Positions 35,843 through 45,574 of a stretch of 64,000 nt of DNA are shown one piece after another. A program made the position numbers and the translations under genes. How positions within the stretch are numbered: the stretch's first letter is position 1; each line of letters opens with the position of its first letter. The notes below the pieces were generated by a model, which worked only from the letters and a program-made list of their open reading frames with translations, made no database searches and was not told the origin of the DNA. Origin of the DNA: Streptomyces albipurpureus (GTDB taxonomy: Bacteria; Actinomycetota; Actinomycetes; Streptomycetales; Streptomycetaceae); assembly GCF_023701525.1 (NCBI RefSeq), contig NZ_JAMQAW010000001.1, positions 1 to 64,000 of the forward strand, written 5' to 3'.

Positions 35843-36390
35843 TCACCGGAGTCCGGAGACGGACCGGATGTAGTCGTCCAGCGGCTCGAAACCCCAGGCG
35901 TCCCGGCGCGCTCCGACGCCTGCGGGATCGATCATCGGAAAGGGCGCCAGGCTGCCGTCGTCCTGCCCGAAGAGCTGGGTTCCGAAGACTTGGGGTTCGC
36001 CTCGGTGGACGCGGACCCGGTCTTCCAGCAGGGCGCCGTGCCGGACATCGGCGTCCCCCGCCGTCACCGCCCGAGCCAGGAGATCGAGGCACTCCGCCTG
36101 AAAGTCTGGCTCCCGGTCGGAGTGCTGTGCCAAGAGCCACGCCGCACCGGCACCCTCCTTGCCGACGAGCGCGTGGCCGGGCCAGCCGTACCGGGCGATC
36201 ACGTCCCGCAGCCAGCCGGTGTTGTCCTGGTCCACGGCCCGCCACCGCTCGTACAGCTCCTCTGACCGGTCGCCTTCGGGGGTGATTCGGACCCGTCTGG
36301 TCCTGAGCCTGACGCTCCAGGAGTTCCCGGCGGAGGGAGTCGTTCTCAGACGGTGGAGCCGGCAGTCTCACAGCCTGCTGCACGGTGCCG
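35843..36390 (-). pseudogene. DUF6624 protein, frameshifted
   Basis: The C-terminal frame gives EELYERWRAVDQDNTGWLRD, VIARYGWPGHALVGKEGAGA and AAWLLAQHSDREPDFQAECL, the DUF6624 pattern. The expected N-terminal helix (NDSLRRELLERQAQDQ) lies in another frame upstream, so a shift occurred near 36300. The function of the family is unknown. It is preceded by a NUDIX fragment in the same direction. Confidence 0.6.
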
Positions 36391-36715
36391 AACACGACTC
36401 CCAGGGTGAAGCAGAGGCGCTCGGGCATGCCAGAGGCCTCCAGCTCACCCGCGGACAGCCAGCGCCCCTCGCGCCCACCGCGTCCGGTCCGGGCGAAAGG
36501 CCGGTCCACGACACCGACATGGACAGCCTCGCGGCGAGCGCTCCCGGCTGGTGAGCTGCTGCCCGCGAACAGCGTGCTCACCTCCCACGCCTCGGTGCCG
36601 GAACCGCCTCCAGTTCCGATTCGTACCGGCCGGGGCAGCAGACGGGTGTGGTGGCCGTGCTCTTCGGCCGCCCGCAACGCTGCCTCCGCCGGCGTCTCGC
36701 CAGCTCTGCACTGTG
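36391..36715 (-). pseudogene. NUDIX hydrolase fragment cut by the CRISPR array
   Basis: The minus-strand frame reads AGETPAEAALRAAEEHGHHT, then LLPRPVRIGTGG, EAWEVSTLFAGSSSPAGSAR and HVGVVDRPFARTGRGGREGR. ETPAEAALRAAEEHGH is a NUDIX box with the usual RE changed to RA. Everything N-terminal to the box is missing. The first degenerate CRISPR repeat begins about 15 bp beyond the break. The frame runs on through the array, but that part is repeat translation, not protein. Confidence 0.6.
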
Positions 36716-36728
36716 CACTGGGGGCGAA

Positions 36729-37150
36729 CCCGTGCTCCAGTGGGCGGGGGTGGACCGTGGCCAAGCCGGCCCCGAAGGCCCCAACCAGGGAGCTTCCCGC
36801 GCAGGCGGGGGTGGACCGGCGGAATCGTGGACGAGCGTTCGAACCGGTCCGAGCTTCCCCCGCAGGCGGGGGTGGACCGCTCTGCGGACATCCGGATGTC
36901 TTGGACCTCCAGAGCTTCCCGCGCCTGATGATGGTGCTGAACATGATCCTCGAGAGCTTCCCGCGCAGGCGGGGTGGACCATCGGCGCACGGCTCGGGGT
37001 GTCTTCACGGACGGAGCTTCCCGCGCAGGCGAGGGTGGACCTTCGGCCTCAGGGGTCCAGGGGCGAACACTCCGGAGCTTCACGCGCAGGCGGGGGTGAA
37101 CCGGACCTAGACGTTCCGAGTGATCCCGGGCGCAGTACTTCCCGCGCGCC
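36729..37150 (+). CRISPR. Decayed type I-E CRISPR array
   Basis: 29-nt repeats beginning GAGCTTCCCGCGCAGG and ending GGGGGTGGACCG, with 32-nt spacers. Units start at 36729 (degenerate first half), 36790, 36851 (one change), 36912 (only the first 13 nt; a deletion removed the rest), 36954 (one G lost), 37014, 37075 (two changes) and 37135 (degenerate end). Five spacers are exactly 32 nt. The repeat resembles the E. coli type I-E repeat in length, 5' GAG and 3' ACCG. No cas genes are in the window, and the upstream flank is a NUDIX gene fragment rather than an AT-rich leader. The array therefore looks orphaned and inactive. Confidence 0.88.
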
Positions 37151-39286
37151 TCGAACAGCCCTGCACATCCGCCTTAACCTCCGCCAAGCGAGGCATAGTC
37201 TCCGTCACGCCGCCTCCCGTGTTGAACAGCCTCAGCCCAGATACCTTCATCGACTCACCGCTCGACAACGCCAGGCGAGGGCGGAGCTATTTCCACCAGA
37301 CGCCTCGAGGCTGGAAGGTTTCGCGTGGGAGACTCGCTGCGCACTACCAGGGGAAGGTTCCGTCCCCCTTCCCCCAGGGTTCTACAGTTTCCCCCATGTG
37401 TCCCCCAGGAAGCGGGACACACCTTCAGGAGCCTGCAAAGTCGCAGGTCACAGGGTTGTACATTGGGGCAGAGCGGAAGTCTTCTAAGCGCCTGCTCTAT
37501 CGATTCCCGATGCATCGACCTAAATTCATACGGAGTGCTCTCCTATGAGGATGCCAATCCTCCCGAAATCCCTACGCTCACCCGAGCGCCCGTCGCAGGT
37601 GAGTACTCCCTCCCCACACACATGGAGGCGCACCCTTCAGACGAGGGTTGTAACGATCAAACACGGGAGCGGCATCGCTCCCCCGTGGCCGTGACCGGAC
37701 ACGCCGCAGGGAAAATGGGGGCTGATGCCAGCATTCATGGGGGCGAAATCCCGTGACCGCCGCCTTCAGCCACCTGTGACCCGCAAGGCACTCTGCAACG
37801 TCCGGCCCGCCGGGCGTCGCCACCCGCCGCGCCCGTTACGGCCCGGATCCCGCCGCGCCCGTTACGGCCCGGATCCCGCCGCCCTCGACCACCTTCGGCC
37901 ACGGTGTGAACGCGCCCGGTCAATTGACCGGGAGTGCCGTCGCATGAGCACGGGCAGTAAACCGGAAGGTTCTGCTCACCCCGGAACGGTGCCACGAGCG
38001 TTGTCGGTGTCGTCGTCGGTGGGTTCCTGGTCAAGGGCTTCCGGCCCGGCGCCGTCGGGTTCGACGCTTTCCGGTTCGAGGGTGCCGGTCTCCTGGCCGA
38101 GGACTTCCCTCTCGGCCTCGGGCCCTCGGCCGACGGGCAGAACCCGGATGGTGCGGTCGATGGGGACCTCGGTGAAGGCGGCACGGTCGAGCCCATGAGG
38201 TCACGGCGGTCATCAGATCTAAAGCGCCAGAGCCGGCCCTGCCAGTTACCCAGGACCCGGACTCTCCCAGGGGTAGGCCGCTTGGAGTTCGGTGCGGACG
38301 TCGTCCCAGGAGGAGCGGGAGGTAGGGTCACCGAGCTCCGGCCGTCCCGCGATGGTCAGCCCCTGGGCCAGGGATGTCGTCTCCCGCTCAATGTCAGCTC
38401 CCGCACGGACCATCCATGCCCTCAGCACACCGACTCCCAGCCGAAAGAGCAACTGCGGGCAGTGGGATCTCCCTGGGACTTTTCTGGGACTTTCCGCTGC
38501 ATCAACGGGCACGACCGTGAAAGAACGGAAAGGAAATTTATGCAGGTCAGCGGCCTGACCCCAGCAAACACAGCAGGCCACAGAGCTGGCTGGTCTCTTC
38601 CGCGACATCCGATCGGGACGATCCGAATCGGTGCATCGCTCGTTGCCGCACCACCACGGAAGAAAGGGCGCTACGCCCACGGCACTGCGGGACTGAAGGC
38701 TGCGTGCGCCCTTCACGCGGAGTGAACGCCCCCGCTCGGCCGACGACCAACACCGAACCCCGGCGCTCGCCTGAGCCCTCTTTCTCTTGACGCTCATATG
38801 ACGCTCGGGGCCCGGAATTCGCCGCAATCGCGCACACCAAATGCCCCCTGACCTGCACCTATCTTCAACGACACCCATGCCGACATCTTCCCGATGACAC
38901 ACCATGTCGAGCGTGCGGCCCTGCTACGCGCCCACCTGACTAAGCCGATGCTCTCCTCTCAGCCGTTGCCTCCCCATCCAACCAAGATCCAGACCGTAGG
39001 CGGGCCAAGGCCCGCTCAGCAGCGGTCGGACCCAGAATTCCTGCTGGTCAGAGGACCGCATTTTGTGTACCACCAATGGACTAAAAACCTGTTGGCAACT
39101 TCCCGCACCGTGTGGTGACTCGGCGTCCTGCTGGGGTCCGGCACCGATTGCGGGCGGACTGTCGCTCCGTCGTGAACGAGGCTTCACCACCTCGCGGGTG
39201 CCGAGGGCATTGCCACCGGGATGACCATCTGCCCCGCATCTGCCTAATGTTGGCCCTCCTGACGTCTGCGGGTGGCTATATAGCAG
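37151..39286. other. Gene-poor 2.1-kb stretch
   Basis: No convincing complete gene. Part of it (about 37150-37760 and 38460-39290) is less GC-rich than the surroundings. Possible remnants on the minus strand are RAAFTEVPIDRTIRVLPVGR followed by an acidic tail (about 37980-38190) and DIERETTSLAQGLTIAGRPE, SSWDDVRTELQAAYPWE (about 38265-38420). Both look like protein C-termini without recognisable family. A 26-bp tandem duplication lies at 37825. No RNA gene is seen. Confidence 0.4.
37825..37876. repeat. 26-bp tandem duplication
   Basis: Two perfect head-to-tail copies of a 26-bp unit beginning CGCCGCGCCCGTTACGG and ending GGATCC, followed by five bases of a third. It is probably a replication-slippage product in non-coding DNA. 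Confidence 0.85.
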
Positions 39287-39660
39287 GTGATCGCCGGTTC
39301 CCGAAACCGGGGATCTTGCGGAGATTCGAAGGGTGAACTACCCGCACACACCCCCTTCATCCACCCGCTCACTGCCACCCACGCAACCCTCTTCTCAGGA
39401 CTTCACGCCCTCCTGTGCAACGCCGTCCGACACCTCCCCTCACACCGAGCCGGACGCGCCACTGTCCGGTACCTGGTACTCACCAGGGAACTCGCCCGCC
39501 TCCTCCGCGTCGATCCCTCCACTCTCCGACGCTGGCGCACCGCACATCCCCTCCAAGGCCCCCCGTACGTCCCCGTGAGCGGGCGCGTCGTCCTCTACAG
39601 CGCCCGCGACGTGGAAACCTGGCTCACCGAACGCCGCGTCACGCCCGGTCAGGTGAGACA
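39287..39660 (+). pseudogene. Excisionase-like helix-turn-helix ORF
   Basis: The frame contains YLVLTRELARLLRVDPSTLR, RWRTAHPLQGPPYVPVSGRV and LYSARDVETWLTERRVTPGQ, the MerR-like DNA-binding fold of small excisionases of actinobacterial integrative elements. It lies just upstream of the integrase, the usual xis-int order. GTG 39287 is the only plausible start in frame, but the sequence before residue 60 does not look conserved. No stop occurs where the family normally ends, so a frameshift near 39655 is likely. Confidence 0.5.
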
Positions 39661-39686
39661 CCGAGGCCGTTCCTCTCGGTGTTCGG

Positions 39687-40874
39687 GTGGCCAGCGACAT
39701 CGAGCACCGCCCCAACCGCGCTTCGCCCTACCGTGCACGTGTGCGCTGGTTCGACCCCGCCACCAAACGCCGCAAGTCCCTCTCCGAAGGCAAGGACACG
39801 CTGGACGAGGCCGAGGAGTGGATCTCCGGCATCCTCAAGGCCGCAGAGGCCGGGATCGCGCCGAACGTGGCCACCATGTCGCTGGCCGAGTACGGCACCA
39901 CCACCATGGACCTGGCCCTGCGCGGTCTGGAGTTGAAGACGCTGGATCCGTATCTCGCGGGCTGGCGCCGCCGGGTGGTCCCCGCACTCGGCCACTTTCC
40001 CGTCCGAATGATCAGCAACGGTGCTGTCGACCGCACCGTGCACGGCTGGATCGCCGACGAACAGAGCCGCTCGACCGTCAAGAACAGCCTCGCGGTCCTC
40101 GTGCGTGTCATGGAGCAGGCGGTCCGGGACGGGCTGATCACGGTCAACCCGGCCCGGGTCACCGGCTGGCAGCGCGAGTACAAGCAGGCCGAGGACGAAC
40201 TCGACAACCCCCGTGCCCTCGCCCTGCGCGACTGGCACACCCTGCTCCACCTCGCCCACGCCCTCGTGGAGCGCTCCCACGGCCACTACCAGGGGTGGGG
40301 TGAGGTCGTCGTCTTCCCCGCAGCGACCGCCGCCCGCATCGGTGAAGTCTCCGACGTTCGCGTCGCCGACATCGACACGGTGAACTGGATCTGGACCGTC
40401 CGCCGCCAGACCACCCCCGCACCCGGCGGACTCATCGACAAGAACACCAAGGGCAAACGCGCCCGCCACGTCCCCATCGTGGAGGAGATCCGGCCCCTCA
40501 TCGCCGAACGCATCCTCGCCGCCGGCCCCAACCCCGACGCCCGGCTCTTCACCGGGCCCCGTAGTGGACGTATCTCCACCGCCGTCCTGCGCGACGCCAC
40601 CCACTGGGACGAGGCCGTCCTCTCACTCGGCCTCGAACACCTACGACGGCACGACCTGCGCCACACCGGACTCACCTGGTTCGCCGACGCAGGAGTCCCC
40701 GCCCACGTCCTCCGCAAGATCGCCGGACACGGCTCACTCCTCACCACCCAGCGCTACCTCCACCCCGACATGTCCCAGATCGCGAACGCCGGTGCCGCCC
40801 TCACCGCCCACCTCAACCCCGTCCGCGCGCCCCTCAGCCTGGCCGTCCAGTCCGTCCCCGGAAGGCGCCGCTAG
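39687..40874 (+). CDS. int: Tyrosine site-specific integrase
   Basis: A 395-residue phage/ICE-type integrase. The N-terminal arm-binding region (YRARVRWFDPATKRRKSLSE) is followed by the core-binding helices and a catalytic domain with Arg in AATAARIGEVSDVRVADID (about 215), HDLRHTGLTWFADAG (about 321), GHGSLLTTQRYLH (about 347) and Tyr near 357. All catalytic residues are present. GTG 39687 is the likely start. The gene ends 88 bp from the 3' end of a tRNA-Pro gene, the classic arrangement for elements such as pSAM2 that integrate into a tRNA 3' end. No transfer genes are found nearby to its left, so the element is decayed or large. Confidence 0.9.
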   Translation: MASDIEHRPNRASPYRARVRWFDPATKRRKSLSEGKDTLDEAEEWISGILKAAEAGIAPNVATMSLAEYGTTTMDLALRGLELKTLDPYLAGWRRRVVPALGHFPVRMISNGAVDRTVHGWIADEQSRSTVKNSLAVLVRVMEQAVRDGLITVNPARVTGWQREYKQAEDELDNPRALALRDWHTLLHLAHALVERSHGHYQGWGEVVVFPAATAARIGEVSDVRVADIDTVNWIWTVRRQTTPAPGGLIDKNTKGKRARHVPIVEEIRPLIAERILAAGPNPDARLFTGPRSGRISTAVLRDATHWDEAVLSLGLEHLRRHDLRHTGLTWFADAGVPAHVLRKIAGHGSLLTTQRYLHPDMSQIANAGAALTAHLNPVRAPLSLAVQSVPGRRR

Positions 40875-40962
40875 ACCGTGTGGTCCCCAAATGGTCCCCA
40901 AGACATACGGAAAGGCGGTACCGGATTTCTCCGATACCGCTCACGACCTGCGAAAACACAAG

Positions 40963-41036
<74 letters not shown>

Positions 41037-41252
41037 ATGCCCGTCTGACCTGGGGTTTCCCCTGGTTGAACGCGCATGAGAACAATACCGCACTCTGGGC
41101 GATGGTCACGAACCGCTTTCACCCCGGGGACCTACGCCGTGTCGGAAGCTCCCGGAGTCCCTGGGACGACGGGCAGGGGCTCACCGCAGCCAGCGGCCTG
41201 CCGGCGAATCCGGGCGGGATGGAGCGGGGTCGGCCCGCCGAACTGCGGCTCG

Positions 41253-41621
41253 TCACGCGGGTGGGGGCTGCGTGAGCTCGGGATGTGCGGCCAGCAATCT
41301 GCGGGGCGCCGCCTGGCGCCAGGAGTCGAGCAAGATCGCGTAGAGCTCGTCATCCCCGTCCAGCGCCGGGAGCCGCACCCGGACCCAGGCGTAGTTGTCG
41401 TCATGCCCCGATCGCAGAAAGAACTTCTCGGGCTCGGCCGCGATCAGCTCCTCGCGGTCCTCCTTGGGGCACTTCACGCCCATCACCCGGTCGTCATCGT
41501 CGAGAGAGGCAAAGATCCGTCCGCCGCCCTCCAGCCGAAAGGTCGGCATGCCCCAGGCAAGCCTTTCGATCGCCTGCGGCAGCGAGAGAGCGACTCTGCG
41601 TACATCGTCAGCGGTGGCCAT
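41253..41621 (-). CDS. MmcQ/YjbR family protein
   Basis: A 122-residue protein with the CyaY-like fold of the MmcQ/YjbR family: VRRVALSLPQAIERLAWGMP, TFRLEGGGRIFASLDDDDRV, then the conserved YAWVRVRL and ELYAILLDSWRQAAPRRL. Members are suspected to bind DNA, but their role is unproven. It is intact with ATG 41621, lies next to tRNA-Pro and belongs to the normal chromosome flank of the integration site. Confidence 0.85.
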   Translation of the reverse strand: MATADDVRRVALSLPQAIERLAWGMPTFRLEGGGRIFASLDDDDRVMGVKCPKEDREELIAAEPEKFFLRSGHDDNYAWVRVRLPALDGDDELYAILLDSWRQAAPRRLLAAHPELTQPPPA

Positions 41622-41636
41622 GCAACGACCGTACGA

Positions 41637-42309
41637 CGCGTCACTGACAATCGCTCCGCCAGCCGATTCACCTTGCTGACAAGCGGGTCAGGAAAACGCT
41701 TTCTTGGCCATTCAGAGCCACTCATCCAGCGCCACGGAGGGGGACTCAGCTGTCTCAGGAGACACATGTGACGGGGCGGTCGGTGGATGGCCAGGAGCAC
41801 AGGGGGCATAAGAGCGCACGAGGCGACGCCCGCACGCTGTGGAACATGGTGGGAGGACCCCCGGCACTCCCCGGCATAGTGCACATAAAGCCCCATAAGG
41901 TCACCGCCAAGACCGAATGACCGGCGGCGCACGCGCACGAGGGCTAAGAGAAGTACGCCTCGTACCACCCCCCTCACTTCACGCGCCGGATAGTGCACCT
42001 ACGCGCTGGCAGCGGCGGCCGTGTGGCTCAATTGCCCTGTTCAGGTGCGTTCATTTGCGTCCAGGTCTATGCCGTATCGGTTCTTCAGAAGGTGCCGAAT
42101 GTCGCCACTGTGCACGCCTGAGACAGGCTGGTGCCTTTCCGTGCCAAAGCCCCAAGAATCCGTTGCCGTGGGTATGTAGCAGAGGGAACCACGCAGGGAA
42201 TGCCGTACGGCAGAACAGAGATGGCCGGTCAGCACGGTCGAGACCGGCATCCAGGCACCACCTACTCGAACAATCGCCCGAGTAGGCGTATCGCAAAGGA
42301 AGGCTCGCG
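41637..42309. other. Gene-poor stretch upstream of the acyl-CoA dehydrogenase
   Basis: About 670 bp. One small minus-strand ORF (42250 to 42041, 69 codons, ending SGDIRHLLKNRYGIDLDANE) reads somewhat like protein, but it has mixed codon bias and no family, so I do not call it. The last 60 bp hold the ribosome site (AAGGAAGG) and probably the promoter of the gene at 42310. Confidence 0.4.
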
Positions 42310-43506
42310 ATGGACGAGTACTTCGCCAGTCAGCTGCACCATCGACTTCGCAACGATGTCAGGTACTTCGCAGAGAAGGAGGTCCGGCCCCGCATTCCCG
42401 TGCTGGAGGCAGCACGGACCGCTCACGGTGAGCTGTCGCGGCTGATAGCCAGGCAGGGCTGGCTGGGCGCCACGATCAGCCGTGACTACGGCGGCATGGG
42501 AGCGGGCCATCTAGCCAAGACGATCATCATCGAGGAGCTGTCCCGGGTGAGCGGGGCCATGGGCGCGATGGTTCAGGCGTCGCAGCTGGGCGTGGCCAAG
42601 ATCGTGCACTTCGGCAGCGCCGAACAGAAGCGGGACTGGCTACCCGGGATCGCCTCCGGCCACTGCCTGCCGACCATAGCCGTCACCGAACCCGACTCAG
42701 GCGGCCATGTCCTCGGAATGACTGCCACCGCCGTACGAGATGGCGATGAATACATCCTCAATGGCCGAAAGGTGTACGTAGGCAACAGCCATATCGGCGA
42801 TCTCCACGGTGTGGTGGTCAGGACCGGACCGGGGTCACGCGGGCTGACCGCGTTCCTGGTGGAGTCTGACCGCGCCGGGTGCATCATCGGAGAGCAACGG
42901 CCCACGCTGGGGCTGCACGGCTTCAGCTTCGGCGAACTCTTCTTCCGGGACTGCCGGGTACCCGCCCGCAACCGGCTGGGAGCGGAGGGCGACGGGCTCT
43001 CCGTCGCGTACTCCTCCAGCGTCCTCTACGGACGCGCGAACCTCACCGCCGTCTCCCTCGGCATCCATCAGGCAATCCTCGACGAGACGACCCGGTTCTG
43101 CGCAGAGCGGTACCGCTATGGAAACCCCCTCCACGATCTTCCATCCATCAAAATGAAGCTGGGTAAGCTCCAGTCACGGCTGATGACCGCGCGGCTCGCC
43201 GCGTATCACGCCGTCCATCTGCTGGATCAGGGTCTGCCCTGTGACGCGGAGCTGATGAACGCCAAGCTGATCAATGTGGAGTCGACCATCGACTCGGCAC
43301 GCAACGCCATGGAGATCCACGCCGCGGCCGGACTCTTCACCGACCGTCCGATCGAGCGGTATCTGCGCGACGCGCTCCATATGTTCGCGCCCGCTGGCAC
43401 CTCTGACATCCAACTGCTGCGGTTGGCTGAGGTGGCGCTCGGGACGGTGAAGGGGCAGTGGTCGCAGCGTCTCTCCGAGGCAGTGAAGCTGGAACCGGCG
43501 GTCTGA
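42310..43506 (+). CDS. Acyl-CoA dehydrogenase
   Basis: A 398-residue flavoenzyme of the acyl-CoA dehydrogenase superfamily. The N-terminal helical domain (RYFAEKEVRPRIPVLEAART) is followed by PTIAVTEPDSGGHVLGMTAT (the family's TEPxxGSD-type signature, here degenerate), LNGRKVYVGNSH and a C-terminal FAD/dimer helix domain (MEIHAAAGLFTDRPIERYLR). The usual catalytic Glu region cannot be pinpointed by eye. ATG 42310 follows AAAGGAAGG. It stands alone, so a substrate cannot be assigned. Some secondary-metabolism enzymes look like this. Confidence 0.85.
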   Translation: MDEYFASQLHHRLRNDVRYFAEKEVRPRIPVLEAARTAHGELSRLIARQGWLGATISRDYGGMGAGHLAKTIIIEELSRVSGAMGAMVQASQLGVAKIVHFGSAEQKRDWLPGIASGHCLPTIAVTEPDSGGHVLGMTATAVRDGDEYILNGRKVYVGNSHIGDLHGVVVRTGPGSRGLTAFLVESDRAGCIIGEQRPTLGLHGFSFGELFFRDCRVPARNRLGAEGDGLSVAYSSSVLYGRANLTAVSLGIHQAILDETTRFCAERYRYGNPLHDLPSIKMKLGKLQSRLMTARLAAYHAVHLLDQGLPCDAELMNAKLINVESTIDSARNAMEIHAAAGLFTDRPIERYLRDALHMFAPAGTSDIQLLRLAEVALGTVKGQWSQRLSEAVKLEPAV

Positions 43507-43826
43507 TCAGAGCAAAGGCCGCCAGCCCGGGGATGGGGCCCTGGGTTGGGAATGTCGACATGTGGTGGTGGATTCACCCCTGTCGATGAACGAGCAATGG
43601 GGGAATCAGGGATCGGGTCACGGTGGGGCCTCGGAGGGGGGCGCCCACCCAACAGACCATCGATCCTGCGGTGTGGGCGGTCAGGAGGGACTGCCCGTTG
43701 GGGGGACACACGGATACGGCAGCGTTCCCATGGGTGCAGGGCCCAGCTGTCACGGGAGTGCGGGAGTACGGCTTCGCGCTCCCCTGTCACTCGGCGAGCG
43801 CCCCGCCTCCAAAGTCGTATCCGTCC

Positions 43827-43872
43827 CCTGTCGCCTGTCGCCTGTCGCCTGTCGCCTGTCGCCTGTCGCCTG
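43827..43872. repeat. 7-bp tandem repeat (CCTGTCG)n
   Basis: Six perfect copies of CCTGTCG plus a partial seventh, 20 bp downstream of the stop of the GAF-domain gene. The gap 43507-43891 between the convergent acyl-CoA dehydrogenase and conservon genes holds no other feature. This is a simple-sequence tract liable to slippage. The 7-bp unit would shift frames if translated, but it lies outside genes. Confidence 0.9.
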
Positions 43873-43891
43873 CCAACGGGGGCAGCGGCAG

Positions 43892-44467
43892 TCAGATACC
43901 ACCGTCCTCACGGCGGTGGATCTGTTCGATCAGCTCCGCGGCCAGCGACTTGATGGTTTCCAGTCCGGCCCTCCCCCAGGGCCGCGGCTCGGTGTCGACC
44001 ACGCAGATCGTGCCCAACGCCATGCCCGTGCGGTCGATCAGCGGCGCACCGAGGTAGGAGCGGATGCCGATCTCGTCAACGACCGGATTTCCGGCGAATC
44101 GGGGGTAGTCGCAGACGTCCTCCAGCACCAACGCCTTGCGTCGGACGACCACATGGGGGCAGTAGCCGTGATCGCGGTCCATGAAACGGCTGACCTCACC
44201 GCCCACCGCGGTCACGGCCGCCATCAGGTCGTTGTTGTCGTGGTCGCCCGTCGGGGTGTGGAGACCGGCGAAGAACTGCCGGTTCTCGTCGATGAAGTTG
44301 ACCATCGAGTACGGAGCACCGGTCACCTTGGCCAGATGGTGTGCAAACTCATCGAAGGCGGGATCCGGGCGATCCCCGAAGCCGAGCTGGCGCAGCCGCT
44401 TGACGCGTGCGGGCGCTTCCCTGTCGATGGGGGTCAGCAACAGATGACCGGTTGGGTCGTATGTCAT
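43892..44467 (-). CDS. GAF-domain protein at conservon end
   Basis: A protein of about 191 residues that is essentially one GAF domain: FDEFAHHLAKVTGAPYSMVN, FIDENRQFFAGLHTP, DHGYCPHVVVRRKALVLEDV, FAGNPVVDEIGIRSYLGAPL and GTICVVDTEPRPW. GAF domains bind small ligands or haem. Start ATG 44467 has GGAG upstream and overlaps the GTPase stop (ATGA), making it the fifth gene of the conservon. Many conservons end with cytochrome P450 genes instead, so this is a sensor-type variant. Confidence 0.82.
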   Translation of the reverse strand: MTYDPTGHLLLTPIDREAPARVKRLRQLGFGDRPDPAFDEFAHHLAKVTGAPYSMVNFIDENRQFFAGLHTPTGDHDNNDLMAAVTAVGGEVSRFMDRDHGYCPHVVVRRKALVLEDVCDYPRFAGNPVVDEIGIRSYLGAPLIDRTGMALGTICVVDTEPRPWGRAGLETIKSLAAELIEQIHRREDGGI

Positions 44468-45216
44468 GTAGGTGCTCCATAGCTCGGCGCCGGGGCGGGA
44501 ACTGCGGTGGTGGTGAGGAGATGTTGGACAAGGGTGACCAGGGTGCCGATCCCCGAGCTGGCGATGCGCGCGTCGCACATCACGACCGGCACCTGCGGTT
44601 TGAGATCGATGGCGGACCTGACTTCCTCTGCGTCATATCGATAGGCCCCGTCGAACTCGTTGACGGCGACCACGAAGCCGATACCGCGCCCCTCGAAGAA
44701 GTCCACCGCGGAGAAGGAGTCCTGCAGCCGACGGGTGTCGGCGAGGATGACCGCGCCGAGGGCCCCTTCGGACAGCTCGTCCCACATGAACCAGAAGCGT
44801 TCCTGGCCGGGTGTTCCGAAGAGGTAGAGCACATGGCGGTCGTCGAGGGTGATGCGGCCGAAGTCCATGGCAACGGTGGTGGTGGTCTTCGATTCGACCC
44901 CTTCCAGTGGGTCCGTGGCCTCGCTGACCTGGGTCAGCAGTTCCTCGGTGCTCAGGGGATCGATCTCGCTGACCGCCCCCACAAAGGTCGTTTTGCCGAC
45001 TCCGAAGCCACCTGCCACCAGGATCTTGAGCGCGGTGGGAAAGAGGGCATCGGACGCGGTGCGATCCAGTGGCTCTGTGTCATTGCTCGCGCGCTGCCCG
45101 ACCGGGGAGCCGTGGATGAGCGGTCCACGGCTCCGGGAACCCACGGCGGAAGGACCTTTGGTCCGAGAGCCGTGGGTTTCCGAGCTGTCGACTTCAGAGC
45201 CGTCGTCGTAGGCCAT
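44464..45216 (-). CDS. cvnD: Conservon small GTPase (CvnD)
   Basis: A 250-residue P-loop GTPase with an unusual Ser/Arg-rich N-terminal 50 residues. G1 is VAGGFGVGKTTFVGAVSE near residue 66, the switch region has TTTTVAMDFGRI, G3 is YLFGTPGQERFWFMW, and G4 is VVAVNEFDG. This is the MglA/CvnD type, thought to cycle with a Roadblock partner at the membrane. ATG 45216 follows GCTGGAGG and overlaps cvnC by 23 bp. Confidence 0.88.
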   Translation of the reverse strand: MAYDDGSEVDSSETHGSRTKGPSAVGSRSRGPLIHGSPVGQRASNDTEPLDRTASDALFPTALKILVAGGFGVGKTTFVGAVSEIDPLSTEELLTQVSEATDPLEGVESKTTTTVAMDFGRITLDDRHVLYLFGTPGQERFWFMWDELSEGALGAVILADTRRLQDSFSAVDFFEGRGIGFVVAVNEFDGAYRYDAEEVRSAIDLKPQVPVVMCDARIASSGIGTLVTLVQHLLTTTAVPAPAPSYGAPT

Positions 45217-45574
45217 CGAGCACTGCCTCCAGCAAAGAACGGTCGGTCGGTGTGTCAAGGCAGCGGGGCGCTCGTGTGGTGACCGCGCCGCAGTCCACAA
45301 GGTCGGAGAGCAGGACCTTGGTGACGACTGCGGGAAGTCTCAGATGCGCCGCGATTTCAGCGACGGACGTGGGACCGTCGCACAGGCCGAGCGCGAGTAC
45401 GTGCTCCGGCCCGAGGTTCCTCCCCTTCGGCACGGTCCCGGTGGCCATCACCAAGGAGAGCAGGTCCAGCGCTGCCGTGGGACGGGTACGGCCACCGCTG
45501 ACCGTGTACGGACGGATGAGCCGGCCGGCGGCATCGTCGAGTAGGGGTCCGTCTTTGGGTACCGGCACAGTCAC
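45194..45574 (-). CDS. cvnC: Conservon DUF742 protein (CvnC)
   Basis: A 126-residue DUF742 protein: RLIRPYTVSGGRTRPTAALD near the N-terminus, then VLALGLCDGPTSVAEIAAHL and VTKVLLSDLVDCGAVTTRAP, a winged-helix-like segment. DUF742 proteins are the third component of conservons. It overlaps cvnB (ATGA) and cvnD, so translation is coupled. Confidence 0.9.
   Translation of the reverse strand: MTVPVPKDGPLLDDAAGRLIRPYTVSGGRTRPTAALDLLSLVMATGTVPKGRNLGPEHVLALGLCDGPTSVAEIAAHLRLPAVVTKVLLSDLVDCGAVTTRAPRCLDTPTDRSLLEAVLDGLRRRL

Noticed and set aside
35418..36944. A 508-codon minus-strand frame spanning CRISPR repeats, NUDIX and DUF6624
   Set aside because: It is an accidental fusion: the N-terminal part is translated CRISPR repeat, the middle is a NUDIX fragment, and the DUF6624 part lies in another frame.
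37825..37876. Tandem 26-bp copies as a second CRISPR array
   Set aside because: The copies are directly adjacent with no spacers.
39287..40303. One long protein from the excisionase-like frame through the integrase
   Set aside because: Only residues about 60-125 look like a DNA-binding domain; the rest is an out-of-frame reading of the integrase gene.
43827..43872. CCTGTCG tract as regulatory iterons
   Set aside because: Perfect head-to-tail microsatellite in the gap between convergent genes; nothing suggests an origin or promoter.
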